A stretch of DNA of 46,076 nucleotides from Rubrivivax sp. (GCA_020848515.1 JADLIA010000100.1:1-46076); one strand, 5' to 3'. Counted from the first letter of the stretch, positions 34,876-45,011 are shown. Notes: generated by a model not told the origin, from the sequence alone. Program-made: numbers and translations.

Positions 34876-36738
34876 TCAGGATGACGGCTTGCCGGCCGCG
34901 CGCTCCAGAGCCTTCACGGGGTCGTCGTCCTCTTGGCCCTGGTTGCCCTCCTGGCCTGCCTCTGGTGAGGACGGGTCGGCGGGAGCTTCCAGGCCTTCGA
35001 TGGCGGGTGATTCTTCGCTGCTGCTGCCCGGCTCCTGGGTACCGATGCCGTCTTCCCGGCCCTCGCCCAATCCTTCGGCCTCGCTGTCCTGGTTGAGCTG
35101 CTCGAACATCTGCTCGCCCACGGCCTTCATGTCCACGTCGACTTTCTTGTCCAGGTTGCTGGTCACCAGGCCGGGGAAGGCGATCAGGATGGCCACCATG
35201 GTCAGCTGCAGCACCAGGAAGGGGATGGCGCCCTTGTAGATCTGCATGGTGGTCACGGGCTCGATGGTCTTGCCCGTCACATGGTCCACATAGGGCTTCT
35301 CGGGTGCGACCGAGCGCAGGAAGAACAGCGCAAAACCAAACGGCGGGTGCATGAAGGAGGTCTGCATGTTCACCGCCAGCAGCACCCCGAACCAGATCAG
35401 GTCGATGCCCATCTTGTCGGCAATCGGCGCGAGCAGCGGGACGACGATGAAGGACAGCTCGAAGAAGTCCAGGAAGAACGCCAACAGGAAGATCATCACG
35501 TTGACGAAGATCAGAAAGCCGATCTGCCCTCCGGGCAGCTTGGCCATCAGGTGCTCGACCCACACCGGCCCGTCGGCCGCCTGGAACACCATGCTGAAGA
35601 TGGTGGCGCCGATCAGGATGAACATCACGAACGACGACAGCTTGGTGGTCGTGCCCAGTGCCTGCTTGAGCAGGTCCATGTTGATGCGCCGGCGCATGGC
35701 AGCCATGATCAGTGCGCCCATGGCGCCCATGGCGCCGCCTTCGGTGGGGGTGGCCACGCCCAGGAAGATGGTGCCCAGCACCAGGAAGATGAGCAGCAGC
35801 GGCGGAATCAGCACAAAGGTCACGCGCTCGGCCAGTTGCGACAGCAGCCCCATGCGCGTGATGCGGTTGACGAGCGCGATCAGCCAGGCGACGAAGGTGC
35901 CGCCGCACATGGCGACGACGATCTTTTCGTCGGTGGGCACGAACTCGACGGGCGTGCCCTGCCACCAGGTGTGCACGGCCTCCATGTTCCTGGCCAGCAC
36001 CACGGCCACGGCCGTGGACAGCAGGGCCAGCACGCCCAGCGAGCGGTAGCCCGAATGGCCATTGGGCTCGCGGAAGGTGCGGGCCTCGGGCGGCAGGGCC
36101 GGCACCATGCTGGGCTTGAAGATGGCCAGCGCAAACACCCACAGGATGTACAGGCCCATGAGCGCAAAGCCGGGGATGAAGGCGCCCTTGTACATGTCGC
36201 CCACGCTCTTGCCCATCTGGTCGGCCAGCACGATCAGCACCAGCGATGGCGGGATGATCTGCGCCAGCGTGCCCGAGGCGGCGATCACGCCCGAGGCCAG
36301 GCGTCGGTCATAGCCATAGCGCAGCATGATGGGCATGGAGATCAGGCCCATGGAGATCACCGATGCGGCCACCACGCCGGTGGTGGCGGCCAGCATGGCG
36401 CCCACCAGCACCACGGCCAGCGCCAGGCCGCCGCGCAGCGGGCCGAACACCTGGCCCACGGTCTCGAGCAGATCCTCGGCCATGCCGCTGCGCTCCAGAA
36501 TCAGCCCCATGAGGGTGAAGAAGGGCACGGCCAGCAGGGTCTCGTTGCTCATGATGCCTATGAGGCGCTGCGGCAGCCAGGAATAGATGGCGCTGGTGAA
36601 CACCCCCAGCTCCACGCCCACCAGGGCAAAGAACAGACCGGCCGCGCCCAGGCTGAAGGCCACGGGAAAGCCCAGAATCAGGAACACGATCAGCCCGGCG
36701 AACATCACCGGGGCAAAGTTGGCAGCGATGAATTCCAT
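34876..36738 (-). CDS. TRAP transporter large permease (DctM)
   Basis: Inner-membrane transport subunit with about 12-13 helices, 620 residues from the ATG at 36738 (MEFIAANFAPVMFAGLIVFL). The family blocks include GFPVAFSLGAAG, TLMGLILERSGMAEDLL, GTLAQIIPPSLVLIVLADQM, ATPTEGGAMGAMGALI and MHPPFGFALFFLR. Unusual is a C-terminal tail of nearly 100 residues after the last helix, rich in Glu, Asp, Ser and Pro, which the usual 430-residue DctM lacks. The frame remains open further upstream, but the membrane protein starts at MEFIAAN. Confidence 0.9.
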   Translation of the reverse strand: MEFIAANFAPVMFAGLIVFLILGFPVAFSLGAAGLFFALVGVELGVFTSAIYSWLPQRLIGIMSNETLLAVPFFTLMGLILERSGMAEDLLETVGQVFGPLRGGLALAVVLVGAMLAATTGVVAASVISMGLISMPIMLRYGYDRRLASGVIAASGTLAQIIPPSLVLIVLADQMGKSVGDMYKGAFIPGFALMGLYILWVFALAIFKPSMVPALPPEARTFREPNGHSGYRSLGVLALLSTAVAVVLARNMEAVHTWWQGTPVEFVPTDEKIVVAMCGGTFVAWLIALVNRITRMGLLSQLAERVTFVLIPPLLLIFLVLGTIFLGVATPTEGGAMGAMGALIMAAMRRRINMDLLKQALGTTTKLSSFVMFILIGATIFSMVFQAADGPVWVEHLMAKLPGGQIGFLIFVNVMIFLLAFFLDFFELSFIVVPLLAPIADKMGIDLIWFGVLLAVNMQTSFMHPPFGFALFFLRSVAPEKPYVDHVTGKTIEPVTTMQIYKGAIPFLVLQLTMVAILIAFPGLVTSNLDKKVDVDMKAVGEQMFEQLNQDSEAEGLGEGREDGIGTQEPGSSSEESPAIEGLEAPADPSSPEAGQEGNQGQEDDDPVKALERAAGKPSS

Positions 36739-36761
36739 GGTGCAGATGCTCCGCGTGCGCG

Positions 36762-37358
36762 TCAGTGGGTCTGGCTGGCGCTCTGCTGCTGGCGCAGCGC
36801 GTCCGCGAGCTCCTGCTCGGCGGTCTTGTCCAGGGCCTTCACGGTCGGATCCGGCCCCTGGCCGCGCAGGAAGGCGATGCACTTGATCAGCTCCGACCAG
36901 CCCTGCAGCAGCAGCAGCACGAAGCCGATCGGCAGCGCCGCCCACACCGGCCAGCGGATCAGGCCGCCGGGGTTGGGTGACATCTCGCCGGAGGCGATCC
37001 GTTCGAACACGATCGGCGTGCTCATCCACAGCACGATGACGCAGACCGGCGTCAGGAACAGCACATAGCCCAGGATCTCGATCCACAGCTGCACGTTCTT
37101 GGGCAGGCGGCTGTTGAGCACGTCGATGCGCACATGCTCGCGGTGCAGCAGCGTGTAGCCCGCGGCGGCCAGAAACGACCAGGCGAACAGATACCACTGC
37201 ACCTCGAGGAAGGCGTTGGAGCTGGTGTCGAAGGCCTTGCGGACCACCGCGTTCAGCGCGCTGATGATGGTGGCACCGAAGATCAGCCAGATGACGAAAC
37301 GACCGAGCGAGGCATTGAGCCAGTCGACGGCACGCGAAAACTTGAGCAGCGCTTGCAT
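36762..37358 (-). CDS. TRAP transporter small permease (DctQ)
   Basis: Small membrane subunit, 198 residues, with four predicted helices (FVIWLIFGATIISALNAVV, YLFAWSFLAAAGYTLLH, EILGYVLFLTPVCVIVLW, WAALPIGFVLLLLQGW) as in DctQ. Start at 37358, where GGAG lies upstream. It ends 24 bases before the DctM start, so both are one operon transcribed on the minus strand. Confidence 0.87.
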   Translation of the reverse strand: MQALLKFSRAVDWLNASLGRFVIWLIFGATIISALNAVVRKAFDTSSNAFLEVQWYLFAWSFLAAAGYTLLHREHVRIDVLNSRLPKNVQLWIEILGYVLFLTPVCVIVLWMSTPIVFERIASGEMSPNPGGLIRWPVWAALPIGFVLLLLQGWSELIKCIAFLRGQGPDPTVKALDKTAEQELADALRQQQSASQTH

Positions 37359-37513
37359 CGGGATCTCCGTGAGGGGGCGTGGTGCGCAGGGTGGGCGCGA
37401 CCAGGGGCGGCGGTAACCGGGTGGGCCATGCCGCAGACAGATCGCAGGCGATTGTAATGAGGCCCCTGGGGCGGCGCCGTATAGCATCGGCACGGTCTGC
37501 GCCATTCGACACC

Positions 37514-38254
37514 ATGAGCACCCTGGCCGAAAGCGCGCGCGCCGCGCTGCAACTCATCGCTTCGCTGGACCCGTTGCTGTGGTCGGTGGTGGGCCGATCG
37601 CTGGCGGTCAGCGGGCTGGCCTGCCTGCTGGCCTGTGGGGTCGGGCTGCTGGCCGGTGCATCGCTCGCGGTGGCGCGCTTTCGCGGGCGCGAGGCCGTGC
37701 TGACGCTGCTGCACACCCTGCTGGCCCTGCCGTCGGTGGTGGTCGGGCTGCTGGTGTATCTGCTGCTGTCGCGCAGCGGCCCGCTGGGTTTTCTGGGTTG
37801 GCTGTTCAGCTTTCAGGCCATGGTGCTGGCGCAGGCGGTGCTGGTGGTGCCGGTGATCGCCGCGCTCACGCGCCAGACGGTGGAAGACGCCGACCTCCGG
37901 CATGGCGAGCAGCTGGCGTCGCTGGGTGCCGGCCCTTGCCTGCGCGGGTTGCTGCTGGCCTGGGACGAGCGCTGCGCCCTGCTGATGGTGCTGATGGCGG
38001 CGTTTGGCCGGGCGGTGTCGGAGGTGGGCGCAGTGATGATCGTCGGCGGCAACATCGACGGCTTCACGCGGGTGATGACCACCGCCATCGCGCTGGAGAC
38101 CAGCAAGGGCGATCTGCCGCTGGCGCTGGGCCTGGGCATGGTGCTGCTGTCGGTGGTGCTGCTGCTCAACGCCGCCATGGCCGGCCTGCGCCATTGGCGA
38201 GCGCGCACCGACGCTCTGGCCCCCGGCGCGGTGCAGGGACGGTGGGCCGCATGA
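37514..38254 (+). CDS. tupB: Tungstate ABC transporter permease TupB
   Basis: Inner-membrane permease of a tungstate importer, 246 residues. About six hydrophobic segments (LACLLACGVGLLAGASLAVA, LLALPSVVVGLLVYLLLS, FQAMVLAQAVLVVPVIAAL, LLSVVLLLNAAMAGL) and a cytoplasmic loop GEQLASLGAGPCLRGLLLAW resembling the EAA loop, plus MIVGGNIDGFTRVMTTAIAL. Start at 37514. It overlaps the next gene by four bases (ATGA). Assignment to tungstate rests on the substrate-binding protein encoded at 38994. Confidence 0.88.
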   Translation: MSTLAESARAALQLIASLDPLLWSVVGRSLAVSGLACLLACGVGLLAGASLAVARFRGREAVLTLLHTLLALPSVVVGLLVYLLLSRSGPLGFLGWLFSFQAMVLAQAVLVVPVIAALTRQTVEDADLRHGEQLASLGAGPCLRGLLLAWDERCALLMVLMAAFGRAVSEVGAVMIVGGNIDGFTRVMTTAIALETSKGDLPLALGLGMVLLSVVLLLNAAMAGLRHWRARTDALAPGAVQGRWAA

Positions 38255-38994
38255 GCCGTCCCGCCGGCCCCCCGGGCGCAGCGGCGCCGCTGATCCGCCT
38301 GCAGGATGTGGGCGTGCGCTTCGGCCGGGTGCAGGCGCTGCAGGGCGTGGGGCTGGAGATCGCCGCCGGCGAGTGCGTGGCCCTGATCGGCGGCAACGGC
38401 AGCGGCAAGAGCACGCTGCTGCGGGTGATCCACGGTCTGATCGCGCCGACCGAGGGCCAGCTGGTGGTGCCGGCGCGCCGGGCGCAGGCGATGCTGTTTC
38501 AGCGCCCCTGGATGATGCGCACCACGGTGCTGCGCAACGTCGCGCTCGGGCTGTGGCTGCGCGGCCTGCCGTGGCGCCAGGCGCAGGAGCGCGCGTTGCG
38601 GGCGCTGGAGCGCGTGCAACTGGCCGAACTGGCGTCGCGCCGCGCGCCCGGCCTGTCGGGCGGGCAGCAGCAGCGCGTGGCGCTGGCGCGTGCCTGGGCG
38701 CAGCAGGCGCAACTGCTGTTGCTGGACGAGCCCACGGCCAGCCTGGACCCGCACGCCAGGCTCGAGGTCGAGGCGCTGATGCGCGCGTTCACCGGCACGG
38801 CGCCCGACGCGGCGCCGTTGACCATGGTGTTCGCCAGCCACCACCTGGGCCAGGTCAGGCGCCTGGCGCAGCGGGTCATCTGTCTGGACCAGGGGCGCGT
38901 GCTGGCCGATCTGCCTGTGGCACAGTTCTTCGACCACGCGCGGCTGAGCTCGGTGGCGCCGGTGGCGGCGGCCTTCGTGCAAGGAGAAATGTGA
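38251..38994 (+). CDS. tupC: Tungstate ABC transporter ATP-binding protein TupC
   Basis: ABC ATPase of 247 residues: Walker A LIGGNGSGKST, signature LSGGQQQRVALARA, Walker B QLLLLDEPTASLD, and the H-loop in VFASHHLGQ. It sits between tupB (ATGA overlap) and tupA (TGATG overlap), so the operon is tightly coupled. The specificity is inferred from TupA. Confidence 0.9.
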   Translation: MSRPAGPPGAAAPLIRLQDVGVRFGRVQALQGVGLEIAAGECVALIGGNGSGKSTLLRVIHGLIAPTEGQLVVPARRAQAMLFQRPWMMRTTVLRNVALGLWLRGLPWRQAQERALRALERVQLAELASRRAPGLSGGQQQRVALARAWAQQAQLLLLDEPTASLDPHARLEVEALMRAFTGTAPDAAPLTMVFASHHLGQVRRLAQRVICLDQGRVLADLPVAQFFDHARLSSVAPVAAAFVQGEM

Positions 38995-39821
38995 TGCAAA
39001 AATTCAGAAACTTTTGGCCTCTGGCGCTTTTGCAGACTGCGCTGGCAGCTATCTTAACGATAGCATTTCCGGTGGCCTGGGCGCAAACCATCGTGATGGC
39101 CTCGACCACCTCGACCGAACAGTCGGGGTTGTTTGCCCACCTGCTGCCGCAGTTCCGCCAGGCCAGCGGCATCGACGTCAAGGTGGTGGCGGTGGGCACC
39201 GGGCAGGCGCTGGACATCGCCCGGCGCGGCGACGCCGATGTGCTGTTCGTGCATGACCCGAAGGCCGAGGAGCAGTTCGTCACCGACGGCTGGGGCCTCA
39301 AGCGCCACCCGGTCATGTACAACGACTTCGTCCTGGTCGGCCCGCGCAGCGACCCGGCCGGGGCGCGCGGCCGCGACATCGTGCAGGCCATGCGGCAGTT
39401 GGCGGGGGCGCACGCGCCCTTCATTTCGCGCGGCGACAAAAGCGGCACCCACAGCGCCGAACTGCGCTACTGGGCCCAGGCGGGCCTGACCGAAGCGCGC
39501 GGGCGTGGCTATCGCGAATGCGGTTGCGGCATGGGGCCGGCGCTGAACATGGCTGCCGCCAGCGGCGCCTACGTGCTGGCCGACCGGGGCACTTGGCTCA
39601 ACTTCAGGAACCGGGCCGACCTGGCAATCCTGGTCGAAGGCGACCCGCGCCTGTTCAATCCCTACGGCGTGCTGGTGGTCAACCCGGCACGCCACCCGCA
39701 GGTCAAGGCCGCCGAGGCACAGAAGTTTGTCGACTGGGTGACGTCGCCCGCCGGTCAGGCCGCCATCGCCAGCTACCGCATCGGGGGCCAGGCGTTGTTT
39801 TTCCCGGACGCGCGACCTTGA
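38994..39821 (+). CDS. tupA: Tungstate-binding periplasmic protein TupA
   Basis: Substrate-binding component, 275 residues, with a cleavable signal peptide (residues 1-30). The mature protein begins TIVMASTTSTEQSGL, the TTTS-x-x-SGL motif I associate with tungstate-binding TupA proteins, followed by VVAVGTGQALDIARRGDADVL and SRGDKSGTH. The hydrophobic core of the signal peptide (about residues 10-24) lies in a copy of the short repeat (39023-39064). The start ATG overlaps the tupC stop. Confidence 0.92.
   Translation: MQKFRNFWPLALLQTALAAILTIAFPVAWAQTIVMASTTSTEQSGLFAHLLPQFRQASGIDVKVVAVGTGQALDIARRGDADVLFVHDPKAEEQFVTDGWGLKRHPVMYNDFVLVGPRSDPAGARGRDIVQAMRQLAGAHAPFISRGDKSGTHSAELRYWAQAGLTEARGRGYRECGCGMGPALNMAAASGAYVLADRGTWLNFRNRADLAILVEGDPRLFNPYGVLVVNPARHPQVKAAEAQKFVDWVTSPAGQAAIASYRIGGQALFFPDARP
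39023..39064 (+). repeat. Short palindromic repeat with 17-bp core (39048-39064), inside tupA
   Basis: GGCGCTTTTGCAGACTGCGC, then TGGCA, then the core GCTATCTTAACGATAGC (perfect GCTATC/GATAGC arms). It is translated as LLQTALAAILTIA in the tupA signal peptide. Confidence 0.82.
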
Positions 39822-39907
39822 GGCGGCGTCTGACCCCCTGAACAGGTGACTGGACTCGCAGAAAATGAAATAATAAGTATCCAGTTACACTTTCAGGAGG
39901 GTTGGTC

Positions 39908-41107
39908 ATGGCATGTTTCCCTTCCTGGCGGACGCTCTGCCACCATGCGTTGGGCGTTGCGCTTGGCCTGCTGCTGCTGCCGGCGCAGGCCCAGATCCGG
40001 GTGTCGATCAATCCGGGCGACCAGATCGAGGCCGATCGCGTGGGCATCTTCAACGCCTGGAAGGGCGCGCTGGATGCCGGGCTGCGCAAGGCCGGCGCCA
40101 GCGCGGCGCAGGCCCGCTTTTCCAGCGACGCCACGGCCGACATGAATGCCGGCCGCGCCAACGTGTTCGACCTGATGGTGGGGCCGGCGCCGGTCATCGG
40201 CAGCGCCGTGCGCTACGGCTACGTGCCGGTGGTCGGCGCCACCCAGAAGGCGCGCGCCGTGCTGGTGGCGGCCGAGGGCAGCGCCATCGCCGACTGGGCC
40301 CAGAGCAAGGGCAAGCGCCTGGGCATGCCGGGCCAGGACAGCGTGGTGACCTATCTGCTGCGTGGCGAGGTGCAGGCCGGCAACACCACGCTGGCACGCC
40401 AGTACCCGTCGATCTACCAGACACGCTACCAGGACGCCCTGCTGACCTGCCTGGAGCTGCGCCGCTGCGACGTGGTGGCGGTGGAGGAGGTCGTGGCCAA
40501 GCGCTGGGCGGCGAGCGGCAAGAAGGTCAAGGTGGTCTGGCAGAGCCGCGAGGTGCCGGGTCTGAGCGTGGCGCTGCACAAGGACGCCCAGGTGTCGGCC
40601 GACACCCTGCGCAGCGCGCTCATGGCCGAGCTGGCCAGGCTCGATGCCTTTGGCTACACCGGCACGTTGACGGTCAAGGATTTCGAGTACGTGTCCACGC
40701 TGGGCTACTTCACGCCGCGCACCCTGGAAGGCGCGACCCTGATCGAAGACCCGGCGCAGGTGGAGTCGCTGCTGGCCGCTGGCGCGCGCTATATCGACGC
40801 ACGCAACCAGGAAGAGTTCGCCGCCGGCCATGTGCCGGGCGCCATCTTGGTGCCGTACGTCGAAAAGAGCGCCAAGGATCCGGGCTACGACCCCAAGCTG
40901 GATCAGTTCGACCTCCAGCGCCTGGGCGACAACAAGGCGCAGCCGCTGGTGTTCGGCTGCAACGGCCCGGAATGCTGGAAGAGCTTCAAGGCCAGCCGCG
41001 CCGCCCTGCAGGCCGGCTACACCAAGGTGTACTGGTTCCGCACCGGTGTGCCGGCCTGGCGCAGTTCGGGCCGCCCGCTCGATCGTGGTGACGCCAAGGC
41101 GGGCTGA
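39908..41107 (+). CDS. Periplasmic binding protein / rhodanese fusion
   Basis: Secreted two-domain protein of 399 residues with a signal peptide (about 1-28, ending AQA). Residues about 30-270 resemble a PhnD/SsuA-like periplasmic substrate-binding domain (VSINPGDQIEADRVGIFNA, LMVGPAPVIGSAVRYGY, KRLGMPGQDSVVTYLL). Residues about 285-399 form a rhodanese domain (YIDARNQEEFAAGHVPGAI) with catalytic loop FGCNGPECWKS, having a second Cys five residues after the first and a Trp, recalling the CW-containing rhodaneses linked to PQQ-dependent catabolism. A good Shine-Dalgarno (CAGGAGGG) sets the start at 39908. It is placed 86 bases after tupA and convergent with modC. The ligand and sulfur acceptor are unknown. 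Confidence 0.85.
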   Translation: MACFPSWRTLCHHALGVALGLLLLPAQAQIRVSINPGDQIEADRVGIFNAWKGALDAGLRKAGASAAQARFSSDATADMNAGRANVFDLMVGPAPVIGSAVRYGYVPVVGATQKARAVLVAAEGSAIADWAQSKGKRLGMPGQDSVVTYLLRGEVQAGNTTLARQYPSIYQTRYQDALLTCLELRRCDVVAVEEVVAKRWAASGKKVKVVWQSREVPGLSVALHKDAQVSADTLRSALMAELARLDAFGYTGTLTVKDFEYVSTLGYFTPRTLEGATLIEDPAQVESLLAAGARYIDARNQEEFAAGHVPGAILVPYVEKSAKDPGYDPKLDQFDLQRLGDNKAQPLVFGCNGPECWKSFKASRAALQAGYTKVYWFRTGVPAWRSSGRPLDRGDAKAG

Positions 41108-41115
41108 ACGGGGCG

Positions 41116-42222
41116 TCAGTCGAGCACCGCCACGCCCTTGATCTGGGCATACACCGACTGCCCGGGCGCCAGCGCCAGCGCCTCGGCCGATTTGCGCGTG
41201 ACGCGCGCCAGCAGCGGTGTGGCGCCGAGGTCCAGCGCCACCAGCACCTGCGCCGGGCCGTCTTCGGCCAGCGAACGCACGCGGGCCGGCAGCACGTTGA
41301 GGATGCTGGTGTCGTGCGCGGCGGACAGGCACAGGCTGACGTCACGCGCCTGCACCCGCAGGCGCACGCGCTGGCCCGGCGTGCGCGGCGGGGTGCCGGC
41401 GCTGTGCACGCAGTGCAGGACACCGTGATCGAACGCCACCTGCAGCAACTGGTAGTGCGGGTCGAAGCTCAGCACCTGTGCGCTCACCAGCGCGCTGGCG
41501 GCATCGCCCTGGGTGCGCGCCACGTCCGGGCGCGTCAGCAGCGCCTCGACCGGGCCGTGCGCGACGACCTCGCCATCGCGCAGCAGCACCAGGTGGTCGG
41601 CCAGGCGGATCACTTCGTCGAGCGCATGGGTGACGTACAGCATCGGCAGGCGCAGCTCGCGCGTCAGCCGCTCGAAGTAGGGCAGCAGTTCGGCCTTGCG
41701 TGCGGCATCCAGCGAGGCCAGCGGCTCGTCCATCAGCAGCAGGCGCGGGCTGGTGGCCAGCGCGCGCGCGATCGCCACCCGCTGGCGCTCGCCGCCCGAC
41801 AGCTGCGCCGGGCGGCGTGCCAGCATGGGGCCCAGGCCCAGCAGCTCGATCGCCTGCGGCAGCGCCACGCGCCGCTCGGCGGCGGGCACGCGCTGCAGAC
41901 CGAAGTCCAGGTTGCCCTGCACCGTCAGGTGCTCGAACAGGCTGGCTTCCTGAAACACCAGGCCCAGCGGGCGCCGGTGGGTGGGGCGCCAGATGCGGTG
42001 CGCGTCGTCCTGCCACACGTCGCCGCCCACCGCCACGCGCCCCGGTGACGGCCGCGTCAGCCCGGCCACGGCGCGCAGCAGCGTGGTCTTGCCACAGCCC
42101 GAGGGGCCGAACAGCGCCGTCACGCCCTGGCCTGGCAGGCGCAGCTCAACCCCGAGCCGAAAGCCGCTGCCCATGCGCACCTGGGCGCGCAGTTCGATGT
42201 CGTGGCCGGTGCCCTGCGTCAT
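41116..42222 (-). CDS. modC: Molybdate ABC transporter ATP-binding protein ModC
   Basis: ABC ATPase of 368 residues: Walker [11 protein letters not shown], signature [13 protein letters not shown], Walker [13 protein letters not shown], switch His in YVTHALDE, then a C-terminal Mop (molybdate-binding, TOBE-like) domain ending [20 protein letters not shown]. The ATG start overlaps the modB stop (ATGA). It powers molybdate import with ModA and ModB. It is convergent with the PBP-rhodanese gene, 8 bases apart. Confidence 0.96.
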   Translation of the reverse strand: MTQGTGHDIELRAQVRMGSGFRLGVELRLPGQGVTALFGPSGCGKTTLLRAVAGLTRPSPGRVAVGGDVWQDDAHRIWRPTHRRPLGLVFQEASLFEHLTVQGNLDFGLQRVPAAERRVALPQAIELLGLGPMLARRPAQLSGGERQRVAIARALATSPRLLLMDEPLASLDAARKAELLPYFERLTRELRLPMLYVTHALDEVIRLADHLVLLRDGEVVAHGPVEALLTRPDVARTQGDAASALVSAQVLSFDPHYQLLQVAFDHGVLHCVHSAGTPPRTPGQRVRLRVQARDVSLCLSAAHDTSILNVLPARVRSLAEDGPAQVLVALDLGATPLLARVTRKSAEALALAPGQSVYAQIKGVAVLD

Positions 42223-42905
42223 GCCGGCGCCTTGCGCGATTGCGTCAGGTGCAGGGTCAGCAGCACCAGGAAGCTGAACACCAGCATGCCGCCGGCCAGC
42301 CAGTGCGCCTGGGTGTATTCCAGCGCCTCGACATGGTCGTAGATCTGCACCGAGATGACGCGCGTCTGGCCGGGGATGTTGCCGCCGATCATCAGCACCA
42401 CGCCAAATTCGCCCAGGGTGTGGGCGAAGCCCATCACGGCGCCGGTCAGGTAGCCCGGCCGCGCCAGCGGCAGCGCCACATGCAGGAACGCATCCAGCGG
42501 GCTGGCGCGCAGCGTGGCCGCGGCCTCCAGTGGGCGGCGGCCGATGGCTTCGAAGGCGTTGACCAGCGGCTGCACCACGAAGGGCAGCGAATACACCAGC
42601 GAACCCAGCAACAGGCCCCAGAAGCTGAACGCCAGCGTGCCCCAGCCCAGCGCCTGCGTCAGGCGGCCCAGCGGACCCTGTGGCCCCAGCATGACCAGCA
42701 GATAAAACCCCAGCACCGATGGTGGCAGCACCAGTGGCATGGCCACCAGCGTGCGCACCGGCGTGCGCAACCAGGCCAGCGCGCCCGCGTCGCCGCGCGC
42801 CAGCCACCACGCCAGGGGCGTGCCCAGCACCAGCAGGATGCAGGTGGTGGCCAGCGCCAGCTCGATCGAGAGCCGGACGGCGGCAAGGCTGGTGGCGTCA
42901 AGCAT
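42219..42905 (-). CDS. modB: Molybdate ABC transporter permease ModB
   Basis: Inner-membrane permease, 228 residues from the ATG at 42905 ([16 protein letters not shown]), with about six helices and the EAA loop [20 protein letters not shown]. The motif [20 protein letters not shown] is typical of ModB. An upstream ATG (42953) would add a 16-residue leader. Overlaps modC by four bases. Confidence 0.95.
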   Translation of the reverse strand: MLDATSLAAVRLSIELALATTCILLVLGTPLAWWLARGDAGALAWLRTPVRTLVAMPLVLPPSVLGFYLLVMLGPQGPLGRLTQALGWGTLAFSFWGLLLGSLVYSLPFVVQPLVNAFEAIGRRPLEAAATLRASPLDAFLHVALPLARPGYLTGAVMGFAHTLGEFGVVLMIGGNIPGQTRVISVQIYDHVEALEYTQAHWLAGGMLVFSFLVLLTLHLTQSRKAPA

Positions 42906-42952
42906 GGGGCAAAGCAAATGCTCAGGCGGCGCCGGGGCGCCGCCGTAACTCA

Positions 42953-42990
42953 TGTTTTGATAGCTGTTGGCGCTTGATGTGCAAGCGCCG
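42953..42990 (-). repeat. Short palindromic repeat, partial copy D, between modA and modB
   Basis: On the minus strand it reads CGGCGCTTGCACATCAAGCG, then CCAACAGCTATCAAAACATG. The GGCGCTTG/CAAGCGCC hairpin is perfect. The left arm GCTAT of the core is present; the right arm is not. It lies in the modA-modB gap, where the hairpin could act on the transcript. Confidence 0.78.
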
Positions 42991-43014
42991 AAGGCCCATT
43001 TTGCCTTGAAGGGC

Positions 43015-43833
<819 letters not shown>

Positions 43834-43841
43834 AGTCTAAC

Positions 43842-45011
43842 TCAGGGAACGAAGGGATTGGCGAACTCGGGGCGCGCAAGCATGCGGTCGTCCGTCAGCG
43901 CACGCAGGAAGGCCACCAAGTCGGCCTGGTCCTGCGCGTCGATGTCGATCTGATCGATCCGCGGATCCTTGTACGGGTTGGCGCGGCCGTCGCCTTCGTA
44001 CGGGCCGTTGCCGAGCACGCGGCCGCCGGCGGCATGCAGCGCCACCACCGCTTCCAGCGTGGCGACGCTGCCGTCGTGCAGGTAGGGTGCGGTCAGCGCG
44101 ACGTTGCGCAGGCTGGGCGCGCGGAACCTGCCCATGTCCTCGGGCCTGCCGGTGAATTCGAGCAAACCCCGGTTGTTGGTCGGGTAAGCACCGGTGCCGC
44201 CGATGTTGAACAGGCCGATGTTGTAGAACCCCGGCTCGCCCACGCGGCCCTGGGCGCTGACGAACGCACCGCCGCCCAGGTTGGGGCCGCTGTGGCACTG
44301 CGCGCAGAGCGCGCGCTCGCCGAAGAACAGGCGCTGGCCGCGCTGCTCGCTTTCAGTCAGCGTGGCCGTGCCGGCCAGCGCCTGGTCGTAGCGGCTGCCG
44401 GCCGCCACCAGCGTGCGCTGGAAGGCGGCGATGGCCTTGATCACGTTGTCCCAGTGGATGGGCATCGCTTCGCCGCCAAAGGCCTGGGCGAAACGCGGCG
44501 GGTAGCGTGCGTCGTCCTTCAGGCGCTGCACGATGGCGTCGCGGTTGGTGTCGTTCACACCCATCTCGACCGGCTGCTCGCCGAACAGGGGCGTGTGCAT
44601 CTGCTGCTCCAGCGTGCGCGGCGCCGGGTTGCTCCAGTCCAGCGTGGCCTGGTAGGCGGCGTTGACCAGGCTGGGTGCGTTGCGCGGGTGGTTCTGCCCG
44701 GTGGCGCCGCGCGCCACGGCGCGGCCGTCGGCGAAGGCCAGGTTGACGGCGTGGCAGCCGGCGCAGGACAACGTGTTGTTGACCGACAGGCGCACGTCGT
44801 AGAACAGGTGGCGCCCCAGCTCCACCTTGGCTGCATTCATCGGGTTGTCGGCCGGCACCAGGGGCGGCGCCAGGCCTGCCGGCAGTGACCAGGCCCAGGC
44901 TGGCGGCACCGGCGGCGGTCCTGCATCGGCGCTGTCCCCGCCGCCGCAGGCGGCAAGCGACAGCAGGGCAAGTGCGGCAGCGACGCGAGCGCGCAGCGGT
45001 GTGTGCGTCAT
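43842..45011 (-). CDS. MbnH-like di-heme peroxidase-family lipoprotein
   Basis: Predicted lipoprotein of 389 residues with two c-type heme sites, CAGCH (83-87) and CAQCH (236-240). The signal peptide ends in the lipobox SLAAC (Cys22), followed by an Asp at +6. The conserved text WSLPAGLAPPLVPADNPM then AAKVELGRHLFYD and DGRAVARGATGQNHPRN resembles MbnH, the di-heme enzyme that oxidises tryptophan to kynurenine in the copper-binding partner MbnP. No MbnP-like gene is adjacent in this window. The gene faces away from the lipoprotein at 45100; modABC lies downstream on the same strand, 71 bases on. Family likely, function inferred. Confidence 0.87.
   Translation of the reverse strand: MTHTPLRARVAAALALLSLAACGGGDSADAGPPPVPPAWAWSLPAGLAPPLVPADNPMNAAKVELGRHLFYDVRLSVNNTLSCAGCHAVNLAFADGRAVARGATGQNHPRNAPSLVNAAYQATLDWSNPAPRTLEQQMHTPLFGEQPVEMGVNDTNRDAIVQRLKDDARYPPRFAQAFGGEAMPIHWDNVIKAIAAFQRTLVAAGSRYDQALAGTATLTESEQRGQRLFFGERALCAQCHSGPNLGGGAFVSAQGRVGEPGFYNIGLFNIGGTGAYPTNNRGLLEFTGRPEDMGRFRAPSLRNVALTAPYLHDGSVATLEAVVALHAAGGRVLGNGPYEGDGRANPYKDPRIDQIDIDAQDQADLVAFLRALTDDRMLARPEFANPFVP

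Noticed and set aside
37441-37490. TTGTAA / TATAGC promoter pair before tupB
   Set aside because: Spacing is 22 bases, too long for a sigma70 promoter.
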